A DNA stretch of 64,000 nucleotides, taken from positions 186,001 to 250,000 of the forward strand of contig NZ_BJLY01000004.1 of NCBI RefSeq assembly GCF_006538885.1, written 5' to 3'. Origin of the DNA: Gluconobacter roseus NBRC 3990 (GTDB lineage Bacteria; Pseudomonadota; Alphaproteobacteria; Acetobacterales; Acetobacteraceae). Below, piece by piece: positions 8,362-17,633 of this stretch; within the stretch, counting starts at the first letter, position 1; each line of letters opens with the position of its first letter. Under the pieces are notes generated by a model, which ran no database searches, was not told the DNA's origin, and saw only the letters and a list, made by a program, of their open reading frames with translations. Made by a program: the position numbers and the translations under genes.

Positions 8362-8751
8362 ATGACAGTTGACCGGAGGCGCGGAGAATGGCTTTGTGGA
8401 GTGCTCTTGTCCTCTTTCAAAATGGTGCCAGATCACGTGATGCAATCCATACTCGATACGTTGTGGGGTTTGATCCTCGGGCTACTGGGCGTGGTTGTTG
8501 CCGGTGTGGCCATTATCGAGGTCATGGCCCGAACAGTCCTGGCCAGTCTCGGGATACAGGGAAACTCACAGACGGTGCTGCTGTTCCTGCTCCTGGGAGC
8601 GCTGATCGTGGCATCGTTCAGGATTTTCGGACGGCTGTTTGCCGTACTGCTGGTCGCGGCTTTTTCCGTCTATTTCATGCATGTCGTCTTCGGGTTCCTG
8701 AGCGACGCGCTCATTCCGGTTCAGACATCGGGCGGCACGACCGATGTCTGA
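8362..8751 (+). CDS. Small hypothetical membrane protein
   Basis: I do not recognise a named family. The frame encodes up to 129 aa, but the first 20 residues look non-native. ATG codons at 8422 (MVPDHVMQSIL...) and 8440 give more plausible starts, although none has a strong ribosome site. Two or three hydrophobic stretches are visible: LWGLILGLLGVVVAGVAII, TVLLFLLLGALIVASF and LFAVLLVAAFSVYFMHVVFG. This suggests a small inner-membrane protein. It faces acs, with 20 bases between the stops. The coding call is supported by the continuous hydrophobic pattern and lack of a better overlapping frame. Confidence 0.55.
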   Translation: MTVDRRRGEWLCGVLLSSFKMVPDHVMQSILDTLWGLILGLLGVVVAGVAIIEVMARTVLASLGIQGNSQTVLLFLLLGALIVASFRIFGRLFAVLLVAAFSVYFMHVVFGFLSDALIPVQTSGGTTDV

Positions 8752-8771
8752 ACCCTGTCAGGGCTGACAGA

Positions 8772-10679
8772 TCAGCTTTTTGGGGCCTGAATGATGCTGA
8801 TCAGTGTTGCCACGATCTCAGGATCGGCGAGGGTGGAAAGATCACCAAATCCTTCGGTCTCTCCGCAGGCAATTTTGCGAAGCAGGCGCCGGACGCTTTT
8901 TCCGGAACGTGTCTTGGGCAGGTCTGGCACCACATGGATACGCTCGGGCGCAGCGTAGCGGCCAACCTTTGATGTGATGGCCTTGGCGGCTCTCAGGTGA
9001 AGGTCGTCCGGAGCACCGTCGCGAGGAACGACATAAACGACGATACCCTGACCTTTGAGGTCATGAGGGATTCCGATTGCAGCGCTCTCGGCGATGAGCA
9101 GCTCGGTTGCCAGTGCATCCTCAATCTCGGCAGAGCCTATCCGATGGCCGGAAACATTGATGACGTCATCTACACGTCCGGTGATCCAGTAATACCCGTC
9201 CTCGTCACGCCGCGCGCCATCACCCGTGAAATAATAGCCGGAATAGGGCTGAAGATAGGTGCGCTCGAAAAGGGCAGCATCATTCCAGATCGTGAGCGCC
9301 CGGCCGGGCCAGGATCCCCTGAGGCAGAGCACACCTTCCGTCGCGCCTTCCTTCGGAGCGCCACGTTCGTCCAGAAGAACGGGATGAACGCCGGGCAGGG
9401 GAAGCGTTGCGGATGCCGGCTTTTCCCTGACGGCACCGGGCACAGGCGAAATCATGATCCCGCCGCTTTCGGTCTGCCACCATGTGTCGACGAAGGCGCA
9501 ACGGCCCCCACCAACATGGTCATTGAACCAGGACCAGGCTTCCTGACTGATAGGCTCGCCGACCGTTCCCAGAACCCTCAGGGAGGACAGGTCGTAACGC
9601 TGCACGACATCATTACCTTCGCGCATGAGTGCGCGAATGGCGGTGGGGGATGTGTAAAAAGTCGTGACCTTGTGGTCCTGGATCACGTTCCACCAGCGAC
9701 CCGGTCCGGGATGTGATGGCATACCTTCGAACAGCAGGATCGTTCCACCGTTCAGCAGCGGGCCGTAGACGCCGTAGGTGTGACCGGTAATCCAGCCGAT
9801 ATCAGCCGTACACCAGAAAACATCGCCTTCCTGATGATCGAAAACCAGCTCATGCGTATAGGACGCCCAGACCAGATAGCCGCCCGTGCCGTGTACGATA
9901 CCCTTTGGCTTGCCGGTGCTGCCCGATGTGTACAGCAGGAAAAGAGGCGCGGAAGCAGGCATGTCCTGAGGAGCGCATTCGGCCGCAGCTTCTTCCAGCA
10001 GTGGCGAAAGCCACATGTCCCGGTCTGCCTTCATGCTCACGACATCATCGGTCACGCTTACGACCAGAACATGATTGATGGCATGAGCCTCAGGACGCAG
10101 GTCCAGGGCGGCATCGAGGGTTGTCTTGAACGGAATCCGCTTTGCGCCTCTGCGGCCCACATTGGCTGTAATGACCAGTACCGCACCGCTGTCAGCCAGC
10201 CTGTCAGCGATGGCTTCCGGAGAGAAACCGCCAAACAGCACGACATGGATTGCGCCTAGCCGTGCGCAGGCCAGCATGGCGATCAGACCCTCGGGGACGG
10301 AGGGAAGATGAATGGCCACCCGGTCTCCCGCCCGGACGCCTTGGCTCCGTAGAACATTTGCGAGACGGCAGACCTGTTCATGCAGTGTGCGGTATGTGAA
10401 GGTCACAACCCTGTCGGCATCTTCTGCCTGCCAGATCAGAGCCGCCTGATCGGCTCGCGTCGCAAGATGCCGGTCAAGGCAGTTGACGCTTGCATTGAGG
10501 GCGCCATCAACGAACCAGCCCTGTTCCTCACAATAGGCCTGACTGGGCTCGGCGCTCCAGTTCAGCCGTCTGCTCTCACCTTCCCAGTAAAGCTCAGGCT
10601 CGGCAGCCGCCCGGTCTGTCAGGGCTTTATAAGCCACTGGAGACAGGCGGAATGTATGAGGATGAGGGGATGAAGACAT
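8772..10679 (-). CDS. acs: Acetyl-CoA synthetase (AMP-forming)
   Basis: The 635-aa enzyme converts acetate, ATP and CoA to acetyl-CoA, a key step for acetate reuse in acetic acid bacteria. The adenylation motif LLYTSGSTGKPKGIVHGTGG, the acetate/ATP pocket VDTWWQTESGG, the hinge YFTGDGARRDEDGYYWITGR and the C-terminal Lys of KTRSGKSVRRLLRKI (the site of inhibitory acetylation in the family) are all present. The N-terminal ACAS domain (VAYKALTDRAAAEPELYWE) is typical of Acs rather than of general acyl-CoA ligases. It is slightly shorter than the common 650 aa but complete. The gene stands alone. The split tRNA lies upstream in the same orientation. Confidence 0.94.
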   Translation of the reverse strand: MSSSPHPHTFRLSPVAYKALTDRAAAEPELYWEGESRRLNWSAEPSQAYCEEQGWFVDGALNASVNCLDRHLATRADQAALIWQAEDADRVVTFTYRTLHEQVCRLANVLRSQGVRAGDRVAIHLPSVPEGLIAMLACARLGAIHVVLFGGFSPEAIADRLADSGAVLVITANVGRRGAKRIPFKTTLDAALDLRPEAHAINHVLVVSVTDDVVSMKADRDMWLSPLLEEAAAECAPQDMPASAPLFLLYTSGSTGKPKGIVHGTGGYLVWASYTHELVFDHQEGDVFWCTADIGWITGHTYGVYGPLLNGGTILLFEGMPSHPGPGRWWNVIQDHKVTTFYTSPTAIRALMREGNDVVQRYDLSSLRVLGTVGEPISQEAWSWFNDHVGGGRCAFVDTWWQTESGGIMISPVPGAVREKPASATLPLPGVHPVLLDERGAPKEGATEGVLCLRGSWPGRALTIWNDAALFERTYLQPYSGYYFTGDGARRDEDGYYWITGRVDDVINVSGHRIGSAEIEDALATELLIAESAAIGIPHDLKGQGIVVYVVPRDGAPDDLHLRAAKAITSKVGRYAAPERIHVVPDLPKTRSGKSVRRLLRKIACGETEGFGDLSTLADPEIVATLISIIQAPKS

Positions 10680-10803
10680 GAACCTGAAACCTTACGCACG
10701 AAAGACGAACGCCATATAGCGGGTGTGCCGTTATATTTGGCTTACAGGATCGGAAATAGAGAAAATTTTCCCGTCCTTGCACAAAGACTCTTGCAAGGAG
10801 GTA

Positions 10804-11117
10804 TGGTGTCCGCGAGAGGATTCGAACCTCCGGCCCCAGGATTCTTACCACTTCGGTTTTCACCGCCATGCCCTGAAAGCATGTTCGTGGTCTGGACTGT
10901 CTCTTCACCACAGCCATCGACAAGGAAGGCCAAGGTGTCACCCGTACAGTCTCTACACCTTCTTTCCGATATGCCGGAAAGCTTGGCTCGGGATTGGCAC
11001 GATCAAGATGATCAGAGCGTTCCCCGAATTTGAGCGAATCCACCATGCGGTTTCCCATCATGGCGCCCAATTCAAACCTTAGGAATCCTGTGCTCTATCC
11101 TGCTGAGCTACGCGGAC
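10804..11117 (-). tRNA. tRNA-Arg (anticodon CCU) interrupted by a group I intron
   Basis: Joining 11117-11081 to 10843-10804 on the minus strand gives a perfect 77-nt tRNA with an encoded CCA. The acceptor stem is GTCCGCG/CGCGGAC, the D-arm GCTC...GAGC, the anticodon stem CAGGA/TCCTG with loop TTCCTAA (anticodon CCT at positions 34-36), the variable region GGGCC, and the T-arm GGAGG-TTCGAAT-CCTCT. The discriminator is A. The 237-nt insertion lies immediately 3' of the anticodon. Without intron removal the anticodon arm cannot form in the mature RNA. Self-splicing group I introns in this same tRNA gene are known from other Alphaproteobacteria such as Agrobacterium. This tRNA reads the rare AGG codon. 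Confidence 0.95.
10844..11080 (-). ncRNA. Group I intron (tRNA type) inside tRNA-Arg(CCU)
   Basis: The boundaries follow from the tRNA fold. Exon 1 ends in U (position 36 of the anticodon) and the intron ends in G (...GTGGTAAG), the two hallmarks of group I splice sites. A GGG triplet in the first 20 bases of the intron (AATTGGGCGCC) can pair with exon CCU as an internal guide, forming a U-G pair at the splice site. The P7 helix is visible as GACTGT (10946-10951) pairing with ACAGTC (10895-10900), the latter in the conserved context GAAGAGACAGTCC. At 237 nt it has no room for a homing endonuclease. It is probably of the small IC3 tRNA class, though the subclass needs a structural model. Confidence 0.88.
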
Positions 11118-11581
11118 GAACAACTGGATGATATCCCGGTTACAATATTCCTGCAACCATGGTCATTCCCTCTTCAGGTAGAGAAAAGCCTCGACACCAG
11201 CGCTCGGGCGCCTGTTTCGTCTAGCAGGAACATGCGCGTAAATGCTCACGAAACAGCCTCGGTCAGACAGGAAAAAACGGCATAATATGTTTATGCTATC
11301 TAAACCTTTTCTGGCTAAGCTTTCGGGTGAGGCTTCAGCTATGGCCTTGCAAGGCACCTCTTTTCCATCAAAAAGGTGATCTGTTTTCTGGTAGTACCAA
11401 ATCCTGAGTAGGATCGATCGCATTCGCGCCTGTCATCCTACACAACATCTCATCGTGGAGGTGTTGCAGGTTTGACTGGGTTGAGAATTGCCATGATCTG
11501 CATTGCTTATGACGACATACTGAACCAGTTCGGGCTTTTTGCCCTTCCCGGCCGGGGGCGCTGAAAGTGGGGGCGGCAAAG
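11118..11581. other. Non-coding gap between the split tRNA and the regulator gene
   Basis: About 460 bases with no gene that I can support. This is the region upstream of the tRNA on the minus strand and of the regulator on the plus strand, so both promoters should lie here. The stretch around 11270-11310 is AT-rich (AATATGTTTATGCTATCTAA). I could not pick out a convincing -35/-10 pair in either direction, nor repeats or mobile-element ends, although a tRNA flank is a common integration point. Confidence 0.5.
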
Positions 11582-13690
11582 ATGATGGAAAGTGCACCCC
11601 GCCACGTCCGCGAGACCGATCCTACGCTTCTGCGCCTGAGGCTGATCGGGCAGATGGAGGCAAAAACCCTTACAGGCGAGAGCGTCCTTCCTGTTGGGGG
11701 CAAGACACGGGCCCTTCTGGCTATTCTGGCTCTTTCTGATCGAAAGCCGGTCCTGCGATCCCGTCTTGCGGAGCTGCTGTGGAGTCAGCGTCCCGAAGAC
11801 ATGGCCCGCGCATCGCTCCGGCAGGAGATCCACCGCCTTCTGGATGCCCTGAGTCCACTGGGTGTGGATGTGATTGATGTCCAGCGCCATTCACTTGCCC
11901 TGAAGCCGGCGCTGACATCTGTCGACGCCGAGAGGCTGCTGACGGCCAGTGTCCGAACGATCGACAGCGTCACGCCGCCCGACGAGCCATTGCTTGGTGA
12001 ACTGGTTGGTGTAGATCCCGCGCTGGATGACTGGCTTGTCCAGCAGAGGGAACGACTGTCAGCGCATCTTCAGCATGTTTATGAAAATGCTGTCCGAGAA
12101 CTGACCGATCCGGATCAGGTCGAGGACATGGCAGAACGCCTGCTGAAGTTTGATAACCTGAACGAGATTGCCTGGCGCGCAAGAATACAGACCGCGCTCC
12201 ATCGCGGAGATCAGGGGCGGGCAGCAGCACTTGCTGATCAGATGAGCCATCTGTTCGGGGATATTGAAGGACATATTCCGGACCCCGCGACCCAGTCCCT
12301 GATTGCGAATATCTCGACGCAAGCTCATGGCAGCGAAGTCGCAAATGATTTCTCCCAGGCGGTGCTGCCGACTGGAGGACCCGACATTCCTTTCAGCGCG
12401 CCCATGCCACGACTGGACCCAATGCTGGCCCTGCCGCTGCATTATGCTTCGCGCGACCCTTCATCTGTGGAACCTCGCCGGATTTCACTGGTGTTCCTGC
12501 CGCCATCATGTCCCGATGGAAAGCTTGCGAAGCAGGCACAGGATCTGCGGGATCAGCTCGAGCTCATATTCGTGCACATGGGAACGTTTGATATCCTTTC
12601 CGTTCCCGAGCCATCTTTGCCGGATCCCGTCAATGCGGCGGCAGTTTATCGAAGCTGGGGCACGGATTACATTATTTCCGGAAGTCTGCGCGCAGGACTT
12701 GATGGCGCAGATAACCGGCTCATTGTCCGCGTGCTGGATGCACGGCGCGGTGGTGTCATTATCTGGGGGACACATTACGATTTCCCATCCGCTGGTCCAG
12801 ACGCTGCAAAAAACAGTCTGCTTGCACCGGCACAGGCGATGCAGTGGAATATTTTCGTCGTAGAAGCCCGGCGGATCGCTGCGCGTCCGGATGCAGAGCT
12901 GTCCGCCCTGGGCATGGCATTAAGAGCATTCATGCTCCTTCTGCGCCATGACTGTTCTTTTTTCGACCGGATCGGGGTTCTGCTGGAGCGTGCGACCGTT
13001 CTTGAGGAAGAAGATGGAGCGATTGCTCTTATTGACGCGCTCCACTGCTATATCCGGTTCCTGAACGACTGGAGCGCGGATGCCGAAGCCGTGTTTGCGC
13101 GTGGGCTTCAAAGGGTCCGGGCCGCAGTCTCGCTGATGCCGGATCTACATGCCGTCGAGGTCCTGCTTGCAGCCTATCTGATGTATGACCCCACCATGCA
13201 AAGTACGGCGGTTTCGGTTGCCCAGGCTGCAGCGGAAGGCATTTCCCGCAATGACCAGAACCACAGGGATTCTCCTGACTATCTGATGGCTTCCATTGTC
13301 CTTGACCTGCTGCAGGGCAGGACGAATGCAGCCGCCACTACCGTAAAGGTTCTTCTTGAAAATGGTTGTCGCTCCCAGTTGCTGGAACTGCTGCGACCGG
13401 TTTTCATGATGATCCTGCTGCTGGGAGAAGACTATCAGAAAGTAATTTCCATAGGCCGGTTGATGTCCGGTTTGTATCCGGTGTGCCCGAGTTCCCTCGT
13501 TTATTACCTCATTGCCCTGATTGAGACCGGTGATTTCCCGGAAGAGACCCAACAGGTCCATCAACACCTTCTGCGCCTGGTGCCTGATCTGACAATTTCA
13601 AAAATCGTCAGCAGGTTTCCTTTCATTGAGAAAGCGCATCAGAAAAGGCTGATGGATGCATTGGGTCGGGCTGGGCTGGTCAAGGGATAA
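11582..13690 (+). CDS. SARP/BTAD-type transcriptional regulator with TolB-like domain
   Basis: A 702-aa protein. The N-terminus (about residues 15-105) is a winged-helix domain of the OmpR-like SARP type: LRLIGQMEAKTLTGESVLPV, then KTRALLAILALS and LRSRLAELLWSQRPEDMARA. Residues about 140-235 form a BTAD-like helical repeat. A region near residues 300-430 resembles the TolB-like/adenylate-cyclase-associated module (GTDYIISGSLRAG followed by VRVLDARRGGVIIWGTHYDF). The C-terminal 250 residues are helical and TPR-like. It is likely a cytoplasmic activator; target genes are unknown. A GTG at 11567 is an alternative start, but ATG at 11582 follows a GGGGGCGG stretch. No transmembrane segment is evident. 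Confidence 0.75.
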   Translation: MMESAPRHVRETDPTLLRLRLIGQMEAKTLTGESVLPVGGKTRALLAILALSDRKPVLRSRLAELLWSQRPEDMARASLRQEIHRLLDALSPLGVDVIDVQRHSLALKPALTSVDAERLLTASVRTIDSVTPPDEPLLGELVGVDPALDDWLVQQRERLSAHLQHVYENAVRELTDPDQVEDMAERLLKFDNLNEIAWRARIQTALHRGDQGRAAALADQMSHLFGDIEGHIPDPATQSLIANISTQAHGSEVANDFSQAVLPTGGPDIPFSAPMPRLDPMLALPLHYASRDPSSVEPRRISLVFLPPSCPDGKLAKQAQDLRDQLELIFVHMGTFDILSVPEPSLPDPVNAAAVYRSWGTDYIISGSLRAGLDGADNRLIVRVLDARRGGVIIWGTHYDFPSAGPDAAKNSLLAPAQAMQWNIFVVEARRIAARPDAELSALGMALRAFMLLLRHDCSFFDRIGVLLERATVLEEEDGAIALIDALHCYIRFLNDWSADAEAVFARGLQRVRAAVSLMPDLHAVEVLLAAYLMYDPTMQSTAVSVAQAAAEGISRNDQNHRDSPDYLMASIVLDLLQGRTNAAATTVKVLLENGCRSQLLELLRPVFMMILLLGEDYQKVISIGRLMSGLYPVCPSSLVYYLIALIETGDFPEETQQVHQHLLRLVPDLTISKIVSRFPFIEKAHQKRLMDALGRAGLVKG

Positions 13691-13824
13691 GAACATCTCT
13701 TTCAGGTGCTTGGCCTTGTGCCGCCGGCACGATATGAACACACAAACAGAAGTTGCCGGCTGCAGGCCTCGCCAGTCTGCATCCTTGCTTGTGACCGGCC
13801 CTGGCGCGGCCCGCAGGACCACAC

Positions 13825-14343
13825 ATGATGTCTCGCATCCAGTTGACCGTTCTTCGACCTTTTCACCGACCGAAAACCCGCCTTGCTCTGGGATTCCTGG
13901 CACTCGGCGCTCTTGCCGCCTGTGGTGGCGGACGTGATCCCAGCACTCTGACAGCGCCCCGCAATCATCTTCTGGGTGTGGACCGCGGTGCTGAAGGCGG
14001 TGCTGACGAGCTTCGTGGTGGCGTGAATGCCTATCTGTGGCGTGGAGCGATCGACACCCTGTCCTTCATGCCGCTGGCTTCGGCCGATGCCGTCGGCGGC
14101 GTCATCCTGACCGACTGGTATCAGCCCTCCGCCAGCCAGAACGAGCGGTTCAAGATCGCAGCCTATGTGCTGGATCGCCGGCTGCGTTCCGACGCCCTGC
14201 GGGTTTCGGTGTTCCGTCAGGTTCTGCAGGACGGGCAGTGGGAAGACACGCCGGTCTCGGCAACCACCACATCCGATATCACCACCCGCATCCTGACACG
14301 CGCGCGCCAGCTGCGTGCTGAAAATGGCGAGCGGGACAACTGA
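13825..14343 (+). CDS. DUF3576 family lipoprotein
   Basis: A 172-aa protein (or 171 from the adjacent ATG at 13828) with a basic N-terminus and lipobox LGALAACGG, so it is exported and lipidated at the Cys. The mature part contains the DUF3576 pattern: [31 protein letters not shown] and RVSVFRQV. The family is widespread in Alphaproteobacteria and commonly precedes leuS, as here. Its function is not known; the location just upstream of leuS and lptE suggests an envelope role. It ends 7 bases before the leuS ATG. Confidence 0.88.
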   Translation: MMSRIQLTVLRPFHRPKTRLALGFLALGALAACGGGRDPSTLTAPRNHLLGVDRGAEGGADELRGGVNAYLWRGAIDTLSFMPLASADAVGGVILTDWYQPSASQNERFKIAAYVLDRRLRSDALRVSVFRQVLQDGQWEDTPVSATTTSDITTRILTRARQLRAENGERDN

Positions 14344-14350
14344 GTTAGAC

Positions 14351-16948
14351 ATGAGCGATACCACAGCCCCCGCATTCGACTTTCAAAATCGCGAACCGTT
14401 CTGGCAGGAAGAGTGGAAGCAGCGGAACATTTTCGCGGTTCCGGATGTTCCTCCCGCTGACCGGCCGAAATACTACGTGCTGGAGATGTTCCCGTATCCG
14501 TCGGGGCAGCTCCATGTCGGACACGTCCGGAACTACACGCTCGGGGACGTGGTTGCGCGGTACAAGCGGGCCCGTGGTTTCGCCGTCATGCATCCCATGG
14601 GCTGGGACGCCTTCGGTCTGCCGGCCGAAAACGCCGCCCGGGAGCGGAATGTCCATCCTGGCAAATGGACGATGGACAACATCGCCACGATGCGCGGCAC
14701 GCTCCAGCGCCTCGGGTTCTCATTGGACTGGGATCGTGAAATTGCGACCTGCCTGCCGGAGTATTACGGCAAGCAGCAGAAGCTGTTCACCGACATGTTG
14801 GCAGCAGGGCTGGTCGAGCGGCGTGATTCCCTCGTCAACTGGGATCCGGTCGATGAGACGGTTCTGGCAAACGAACAGGTTGTGGACGGCCGTGGCTGGC
14901 GATCCGGAGCGCTGATCGAGAAAAAGAAGCTCTCCCAGTGGTTCCTGAAAATCACGAAATTTGCCCAGCCCCTGCTTGATGACCTCAAGACGCTGGATCG
15001 CTGGCCTGAGCGCGTCCGGACAATGCAGGAGCGCTGGATCGGCCGTTCGGAAGGCGCGCGGGTCCGTTTCGCCCTGCACCAGCCGCCAGCAGGCTATGAC
15101 GAAGATCTGGACAGCGTTGAAGTCTTCACGACACGTCCTGATACGCTTTTCGGGCTGAGCTTTATCGGGATTTCGGCAGAACATCCTCTGGCGCGCAAAG
15201 TTGCGGAGACCAATCCGCAGGCCGCTGCCTTTATCGAAGAATGTCGCCGCCTCGGGACATCGGAAGAAGCCATCGAGGCCGCCGAAAAGCGCGGCTTCGA
15301 TACCGGTCTGCGTGTCGCCAATCCGCTGGATCCGGAAAAGACCGCACCTGTCTGGATCGCCAATTTCGTTCTGATGGATTACGGCACCGGCGCCGTCTTC
15401 GGCTGCCCATGCGGTGATCAGCGCGATCTGGACTTCGCGCGCAAATATGACCTGCCAGTTCCGCAGGTCCTGTTGCCCGCCGGTCAGGATGCCGAAACCT
15501 TTACGCTTGGCAAGAAGGCCGTCTCTGGAGACGCCACCCTCTTCAATTCCGGCTTTCTGGACGGACTGGACCCCGCAACGGCCCGGACGAAGGTTATCGA
15601 GCGCCTTGAAGGTCTGGGCGCCGGCAAGGGCGTCGTGAACTGGCGCCTGCGTGACTGGGGGATTTCCCGCCAACGGTACTGGGGCTGCCCGATCCCCATT
15701 ATTCATTGCGAAACCTGTGGCCCGGTTCCTGTTCCGGATGACCAACTACCGGTCATTCTGCCTGAGGATGTGACATTCGACCGTCCCGGCAATCCACTGG
15801 ATCATCATCCCACATGGAAGCATGTGGCCTGCCCCTGCTGTGGCAAGCCTGCCGTTCGCGAGACGGACACGTTTGACACCTTTGTTGACAGTTCCTGGTA
15901 TTTCGCCCGCTTCACCAGCCCGCATGCCGAGACCCCGACTGTCCCGGCTGCGGCCAATGGCTGGCTCCCGGTCGATCAGTATATCGGTGGCATCGAGCAT
16001 GCGATCCTGCATCTGCTTTATGCGCGTTTCTTCACCCGGGCGATGCACGAAACCGGGCATCTGGATGTCGATGAGCCGTTTGCCGGTCTCTTTACGCAGG
16101 GCATGGTGACGCATGAGAGCTACCGGGATGACAGCGGCTGGCTGTATCCCGAAGAAGTCGAACGTCAGGGTGACAAGGTCGTGCGGCGCGAGGGCGGGAC
16201 CCCAGTTCAGGTCGGCCGTTCCGAAAAGATGTCCAAGTCCAAGCGCAACACGGTGTCTCCAGTGGACATCATCGAGCGATATGGCGCCGACACGGCCCGC
16301 TGGTTCGTGCTGTCCGACAGCCCGCCCGAGAGGGACATGGAGTGGACGGCGTCAGGTGTCGCAGCGGCTGCCCGTTTCGGTCAGCGCCTGCATCGCCTCG
16401 TCTCAGCCGTGGCTGCCCGGGATGCGGCCGATAGCGCACACGGAACTGCCGGGGATGATCTGCGTCGTGTGACACACCGGACCATCGTGGCAGTCGGCGA
16501 AGCGCTTGAAGCCTTCACGCCAAATGTCGCCGTGGCACGTCTGCATGAACTGACATCGGCACTGGCTGAGGCTGAACGCATCGAAGGCGCTGGCATTGCC
16601 GCCGCCCGCCGGGAAGCAGCACGCGTGCTGTGTCTGCTGACCGCGCCGATGATGCCGCATCTTGCGGAAGACATGATGGCGGTTCTGGAGCCGGCCAGTG
16701 CGCTCGTTGTAGAGCGTCCCTGGCCGGAAGCCGAAGAAAAATGGCTGGCCGTGCAGAGTGTGACGATCGGTGTGCAGATCCTCGGCAAGCTGCGCGGGAC
16801 CATCGAAGTCCCGCCCGATGCGCCGAAAGAAGACGTGCTGGCCGCAGCGAAGAGCGAGCCGAATGTGGCTCGCCTGCTGGAAGGAAAGCGACTGGTGAAG
16901 GAAATCCATGTTCCGAACCGGATCGTCAATTTCGTGGTGGCAGGCTGA
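14351..16948 (+). CDS. leuS: Leucyl-tRNA synthetase
   Basis: An 865-aa class Ia synthetase that charges tRNA-Leu in the cytoplasm. The HIGH-type motif is [18 protein letters not shown] and the KMSKS loop is [20 protein letters not shown]. The CP1 editing domain contains the conserved TTRPDTLFG-like segment ([17 protein letters not shown]) and [18 protein letters not shown] CxxC...CxxC zinc-like cluster (HCETCGP...ACPCCGKP) lies before the second half of the active site. The start at 14351 gives [13 protein letters not shown] longer frame from 14315 would run into the DUF3576 gene. The stop overlaps the lptE ATG (TGATG). Confidence 0.97.
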   Translation: MSDTTAPAFDFQNREPFWQEEWKQRNIFAVPDVPPADRPKYYVLEMFPYPSGQLHVGHVRNYTLGDVVARYKRARGFAVMHPMGWDAFGLPAENAARERNVHPGKWTMDNIATMRGTLQRLGFSLDWDREIATCLPEYYGKQQKLFTDMLAAGLVERRDSLVNWDPVDETVLANEQVVDGRGWRSGALIEKKKLSQWFLKITKFAQPLLDDLKTLDRWPERVRTMQERWIGRSEGARVRFALHQPPAGYDEDLDSVEVFTTRPDTLFGLSFIGISAEHPLARKVAETNPQAAAFIEECRRLGTSEEAIEAAEKRGFDTGLRVANPLDPEKTAPVWIANFVLMDYGTGAVFGCPCGDQRDLDFARKYDLPVPQVLLPAGQDAETFTLGKKAVSGDATLFNSGFLDGLDPATARTKVIERLEGLGAGKGVVNWRLRDWGISRQRYWGCPIPIIHCETCGPVPVPDDQLPVILPEDVTFDRPGNPLDHHPTWKHVACPCCGKPAVRETDTFDTFVDSSWYFARFTSPHAETPTVPAAANGWLPVDQYIGGIEHAILHLLYARFFTRAMHETGHLDVDEPFAGLFTQGMVTHESYRDDSGWLYPEEVERQGDKVVRREGGTPVQVGRSEKMSKSKRNTVSPVDIIERYGADTARWFVLSDSPPERDMEWTASGVAAAARFGQRLHRLVSAVAARDAADSAHGTAGDDLRRVTHRTIVAVGEALEAFTPNVAVARLHELTSALAEAERIEGAGIAAARREAARVLCLLTAPMMPHLAEDMMAVLEPASALVVERPWPEAEEKWLAVQSVTIGVQILGKLRGTIEVPPDAPKEDVLAAAKSEPNVARLLEGKRLVKEIHVPNRIVNFVVAG

Positions 16949-17619
16949 TGTCTGACCGGCGCGGCACTTTTCTTCTGACAGCGTGTCTTTTTCTGGGAGG
17001 GTGCGGTTTTACCCCCCTCTACGGAAAGCTGACGCCAAAAACCGACATGTCGGAAGAGCTGGCCCAGATCTACGTGGACAACATTCCGGGTCGTTACGGT
17101 CAGCTGCTGCGTCTGGCTCTTCAGAAAAATCTGGCAGGCGCCGGGCCTGAAGATCCTCATAAATACATGCTGAAAGTCTATTCGGGCATGAATGAGGAAG
17201 CGGTGGACATCCATCAGGACAACACCTCAGGTCGCACAAGAAGCACGGGGTCAGCGCACTGGGTTCTGATCACGGTGGATCAGAACCCGCGTCTGCTGGC
17301 GCAGGGCGATGCGACAACGCTGGATGGCTTCAACACCACGTTCGAGCAGTATTTCGCCCAGACTTTGAATGACGAAACGCTTCAGGCACGTGTCTCGGAT
17401 ACCCTAGCCCAGACGGTGACCCAGCAGATCGCAATCTGGTTCCGCAATCACAACATGCCTGAGAAGGCCGCTCCTGACGAACTGCCGCGTTATCTGAATA
17501 CGGACCGTATGCCTGACGATAACGGAAATGCAGCGACGGATCGGACTGGTGTGGACGGCTTCCCGGCTTCCGCCACAGGCCGTCTGTCCCGGGGTACGTC
17601 CAGCGCGACCCCGCAGTAA
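16948..17619 (+). CDS. lptE: LPS-assembly lipoprotein LptE
   Basis: A 223-aa protein starting with [23 protein letters not shown]: a lipoprotein signal with lipobox LGGC followed by the GFTPLYG motif typical of LptE (RlpB). LptE plugs the LptD barrel in the outer membrane and assists lipopolysaccharide insertion. The central part shows the usual LPT fold pattern with SGRTRSTGSAHWVLI. Position between leuS and holA is the conserved location in many proteobacteria. The ATG overlaps the leuS stop. The C-terminal 50 residues are polar and likely disordered. Confidence 0.9.
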   Translation: MSDRRGTFLLTACLFLGGCGFTPLYGKLTPKTDMSEELAQIYVDNIPGRYGQLLRLALQKNLAGAGPEDPHKYMLKVYSGMNEEAVDIHQDNTSGRTRSTGSAHWVLITVDQNPRLLAQGDATTLDGFNTTFEQYFAQTLNDETLQARVSDTLAQTVTQQIAIWFRNHNMPEKAAPDELPRYLNTDRMPDDNGNAATDRTGVDGFPASATGRLSRGTSSATPQ

Positions 17620-17633
17620 ATGAAGTCTGCCAC

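Noticed and set aside
7730-8365. A 211-codon plus-strand frame over the AEC permease
   Set aside because: The translation is rich in Gln, Asp, Arg and His without domains. The minus-strand permease has clear transmembrane periodicity.
10627-11070. Open frames crossing the tRNA intron that could suggest an intron-encoded endonuclease
   Set aside because: They run through acs, tRNA exons or the intron core, and show no LAGLIDADG, HNH or GIY-YIG motif. The intron is too small to carry one.
11118-11581. Genomic island attachment site next to tRNA-Arg
   Set aside because: tRNA flanks are common integration sites, but no integrase, no direct repeat of the tRNA 3' end and no mobility gene were seen nearby.
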